NCBI GenBank assembly: GCA_024644775.1
Contig: JAHEHB010000270.1
Span: forward strand, 1 to 7,568
Direction: 5' to 3'
Length of the DNA stretch: 7,568 bases
DNA from: Deltaproteobacteria bacterium
Lineage (GTDB): Bacteria > Desulfobacterota > Desulfobacteria > Desulfobacterales > SURF-15
The number at the start of each line of letters is the position of its first letter. Positions within the stretch are counted from its first letter, which is position 1. The position numbers and the translations under genes are program-made. This document shows positions 7,101 through 7,568 of this stretch, piece after piece. The notes beneath the pieces are model-generated. The model was not told the DNA's origin, did no database searches, and saw nothing but the letters and a program-made list of their open reading frames with translations.

Positions 7101-7568
7101 TAGAAGACCTAACCACGGGCACTTCTCAAATGGCACTAACGCTTACATACAATGGTTCCGGAACCCTCTCTTTGGGAACGTTTGATCAAACCATCGAAAG
7201 AGATCTTGATTTAGGTTTTATCAATGGTACCGTGTCAGGACAGGATGTCGCCGGAACGATCAATGGTGAGTCGGCCACCGGTTCCGGCCGGCTGTTAGCC
7301 GGAAATGACGGCAATGTTAACACCGACGGATTGTCGGTTCGATATTCCGGAAATATGAATGGTGACGATCCTGGAAGCATCAAACTCACGCTTGGGGTGA
7401 CGGAACTTTTTTACAGGACTCTATATACGGTTACAGACCCAACGGATGGATACGTCAGCTACAAGCAGGAGTCGCTTCAAAATAGCGTTGACAGTTATAA
7501 GACTCGGATTGAACAGTTGGAAATACAACTCAATCAAAAAATGGAGATAATGATTAACCGATTTGTCG
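4136..7568 (+). CDS. fliD: Flagellar filament cap protein (hook-associated protein 2), oversized, 3' end outside window
   Basis: FliD caps the filament tip and helps exported flagellin fold and insert. My translation is open for 1144 codons to the edge. The N-terminal FliD domain (about 8-110) starts LVSGLASGFDWRSMIDQLIA. Flagellin-IN-like beta units follow at about 136-191 (GDIVINGKVV...YRLILTSD) and 256-310 (ALTIEGTAITIN...YYRLQIDG). The C-terminal FliD domain begins near 470 (ATVEIDGVEV, NTIQDIIAGVTLNL), has a helical part at 523-545, and reaches KLSIDDSKLSKYL and LFAGQG near 627. Its expected final helices appear only at about 1106-1144 (YVSYKQESLQ, then TRIEQLEIQLNQKMEIMINR). About 470 extra residues, Thr/Ser/Asp/Asn-rich and beta-like, lie between. 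Typical FliD is about 450-700 residues. Family alignment suggests only a few dozen residues are missing at the end. No Cys occurs, as in other exported flagellar proteins. It has its own promoter and RBS; fliS often follows fliD but is not visible here. Confidence 0.93.
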   Translation, partial: MPSSTNLVSGLASGFDWRSMIDQLIAIDRRRVDLLANTKSDYETQLTEWQSVNSKLLALKTSSSGLKNTDDWYVYSSSMSTDSATVDGEDLLSVSTNTTASTGTYTLKVTNLATAQKLSSNPFTSQTTELGSSYAGDIVINGKVVAINATDSLSDVAASIDSVNTGTDPSGVTASVVSYGENDYRLILTSDTTGEDGISLLNGASADLVQKFGWKDNQTATFKNAITNGAQSDRFTSHNEAIGALLGLSTGEASTGALTIEGTAITINLSTMSLNDIKDQINGAAIAGVTASVISQTENSNTYYRLQIDGTQALVDEKNILNTLGILDHTTTDVTGKISENSMTTEGTYISPDTLLKNIDGYNTHTPGGSPAGDYITISGTDTSGAAVGAVDFDISTSTTVQDLLDEVESRFGDVIAYVTSEGNIRVDDLTGGTNLVINLVDQIQDANSSLEFVDADADFGDASTRKREIVAGEDATVEIDGVEVTDSSNTIQDIIAGVTLNLKKEDVDTTITLNVDHDIDTIKSNIEDFVEKYNDIMTYINTQFTYNEKKETTGGALFGDSTLSSIKSDLTSLLTEEIWGVDSGFSIIAVVGITMDNDLKLSIDDSKLSKYLQTNFNDVMSLFAGQGTTSNSTLTYIGHGVHSEAGEYDVHINRAATQGTETGYVDLSGGGADENNFTITQGNNTATINITNTMTLKDIINEINSELDKEYAQTLVGDIQLYSDVGLANKITSETKWNSIYDAGGKLNVGNSDVITFSGISRSGKSISGSYTISDTTTDTIQGLLSSIEDAFSSDVTASIDTSGRIVVTDKTTGYSQVAITSISHPAENDFLGSVDVTASANDGSVDGRYDMSITATDDGSNHLVLKSDDYGSISFTISQDTSDNNYNHIVHTTTSNTTDSSDGTVYISGQAGGSSGTSWTDIYGTSVTTGETITISGKDHNGAAVGPTNYTINTATHTVDDLFTTIQTAFGGGANVDVFNRDGKIYIEDLTTGTSQMALTLTYNGSGTLSLGTFDQTIERDLDLGFINGTVSGQDVAGTINGESATGSGRLLAGNDGNVNTDGLSVRYSGNMNGDDPGSIKLTLGVTELFYRTLYTVTDPTDGYVSYKQESLQNSVDSYKTRIEQLEIQLNQKMEIMINRFV
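5261..5458 (+). repeat. FliD internal module, copy 1 (residues 376-441)
   Basis: This protein-level repeat opens with ITISGTDTSGAAVG and continues with TTVQDLLDEVESRF and GNIRVDDLTGG. It lies in the middle of FliD before the conserved C-terminal domain. It shares a fixed skeleton with two later copies: ITISG, Gly at +9, a V/I-x-x-L helix start at about +26, F at about +37, and G-x-I-x-V/I-x-D then T-x-G. The fold is probably beta-helix-beta, related to Flagellin-IN motifs (inference). Confidence 0.65.
6401..6601 (+). repeat. FliD internal module, copy 2 (residues 756-822)
   Basis: ITFSGISRSGKSISG is followed by DTIQGLLSSIEDAF, VTASID, GRIVVTDKTTG and a hydrophobic strand. Key positions are G765, I782, F793, G805, D811 and G815. 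It lies inside the large insertion that separates the two halves of the FliD C-terminal region. It has diverged at DNA level from the other copies, so this is not a recent tandem duplication. Confidence 0.65.
6938..7144 (+). repeat. FliD internal module, copy 3 (residues 935-1003)
   Basis: ITISGKDHNGAAVG is closest to copy 1 (ITISG, D, GAAVG all shared). HTVDDLFTTIQTAFGG, GKIYIEDLTTGTS and an ALTL strand follow. Key positions are G944, V961, F972, G985, D991 and G995. It sits near the end of the insertion, about 100 residues before the C-terminal helix. Confidence 0.65.

Noticed and set aside
1..7568. CRISPR array, tRNA/rRNA, transposase, attachment site or defence genes
   Set aside because: Reading the window on both strands found no regularly spaced repeats of CRISPR size, no cloverleaf gene, and no frame with such protein signatures.

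Overview
This window is a flagellar filament locus with every recognisable gene on the + strand. In order it holds: (1) the 3' end of a TPR-type protein gene; (2) a complete family-2 glycosyltransferase with C-terminal TPR repeats; (3) a complete flagellin gene, fliC; (4) the filament-cap gene fliD, which runs off the right edge. The organism looks like a Gram-negative, moderate-GC member of Desulfobacterota (Desulfobacterales-like). The reasons are the TPR-glycosyltransferase next to flagellin, the flagellin N- and C-terminal signatures, the FliD C-terminal region, and short intergenic tandem repeats (GAAATTA-like heptamers and CATCCAGTATC units) that I associate with that group. The taxonomic call is inference from recall, not a search.

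Layout: 1-384 is the open C-terminal part of a TPR protein. Its last codons, and the gap up to about 466, are built partly from short tandem repeats. At 569-2581 lies a 670-residue cytosolic glycosyltransferase. The gap 2582-2759 is a dense control region for fliC: a near-consensus sigma-28 (FliA) promoter, a leader of roughly 135 nt with two hairpins, and two ANGGA motifs suggestive of CsrA control. At 2760-3905 is fliC, followed by a hairpin and a strong intrinsic terminator. The gap 3906-4135 then carries a second sigma-28-like promoter with the same internal spacing as the first, in front of fliD. At 4136-7568 is an uninterrupted fliD frame of 1144 codons without its stop.

How the genes work together: the glycosyltransferase is a candidate for modifying flagellin (or another surface substrate) in the cytosol before export. 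FliC forms the filament, and FliD caps the growing tip and folds incoming flagellin subunits. fliC and fliD each have their own late-class promoter and are separated by a terminator, so they are probably co-regulated but transcribed separately. The most unusual item is FliD itself. It is at least about 2.4 times the usual length, with about 470 extra residues between the two halves of its C-terminal conserved region, and three divergent copies of a roughly 67-residue beta-type module. I see no CRISPR array, tRNA, rRNA, transposon or defence system, and no evidence for a wholly new kind of system.
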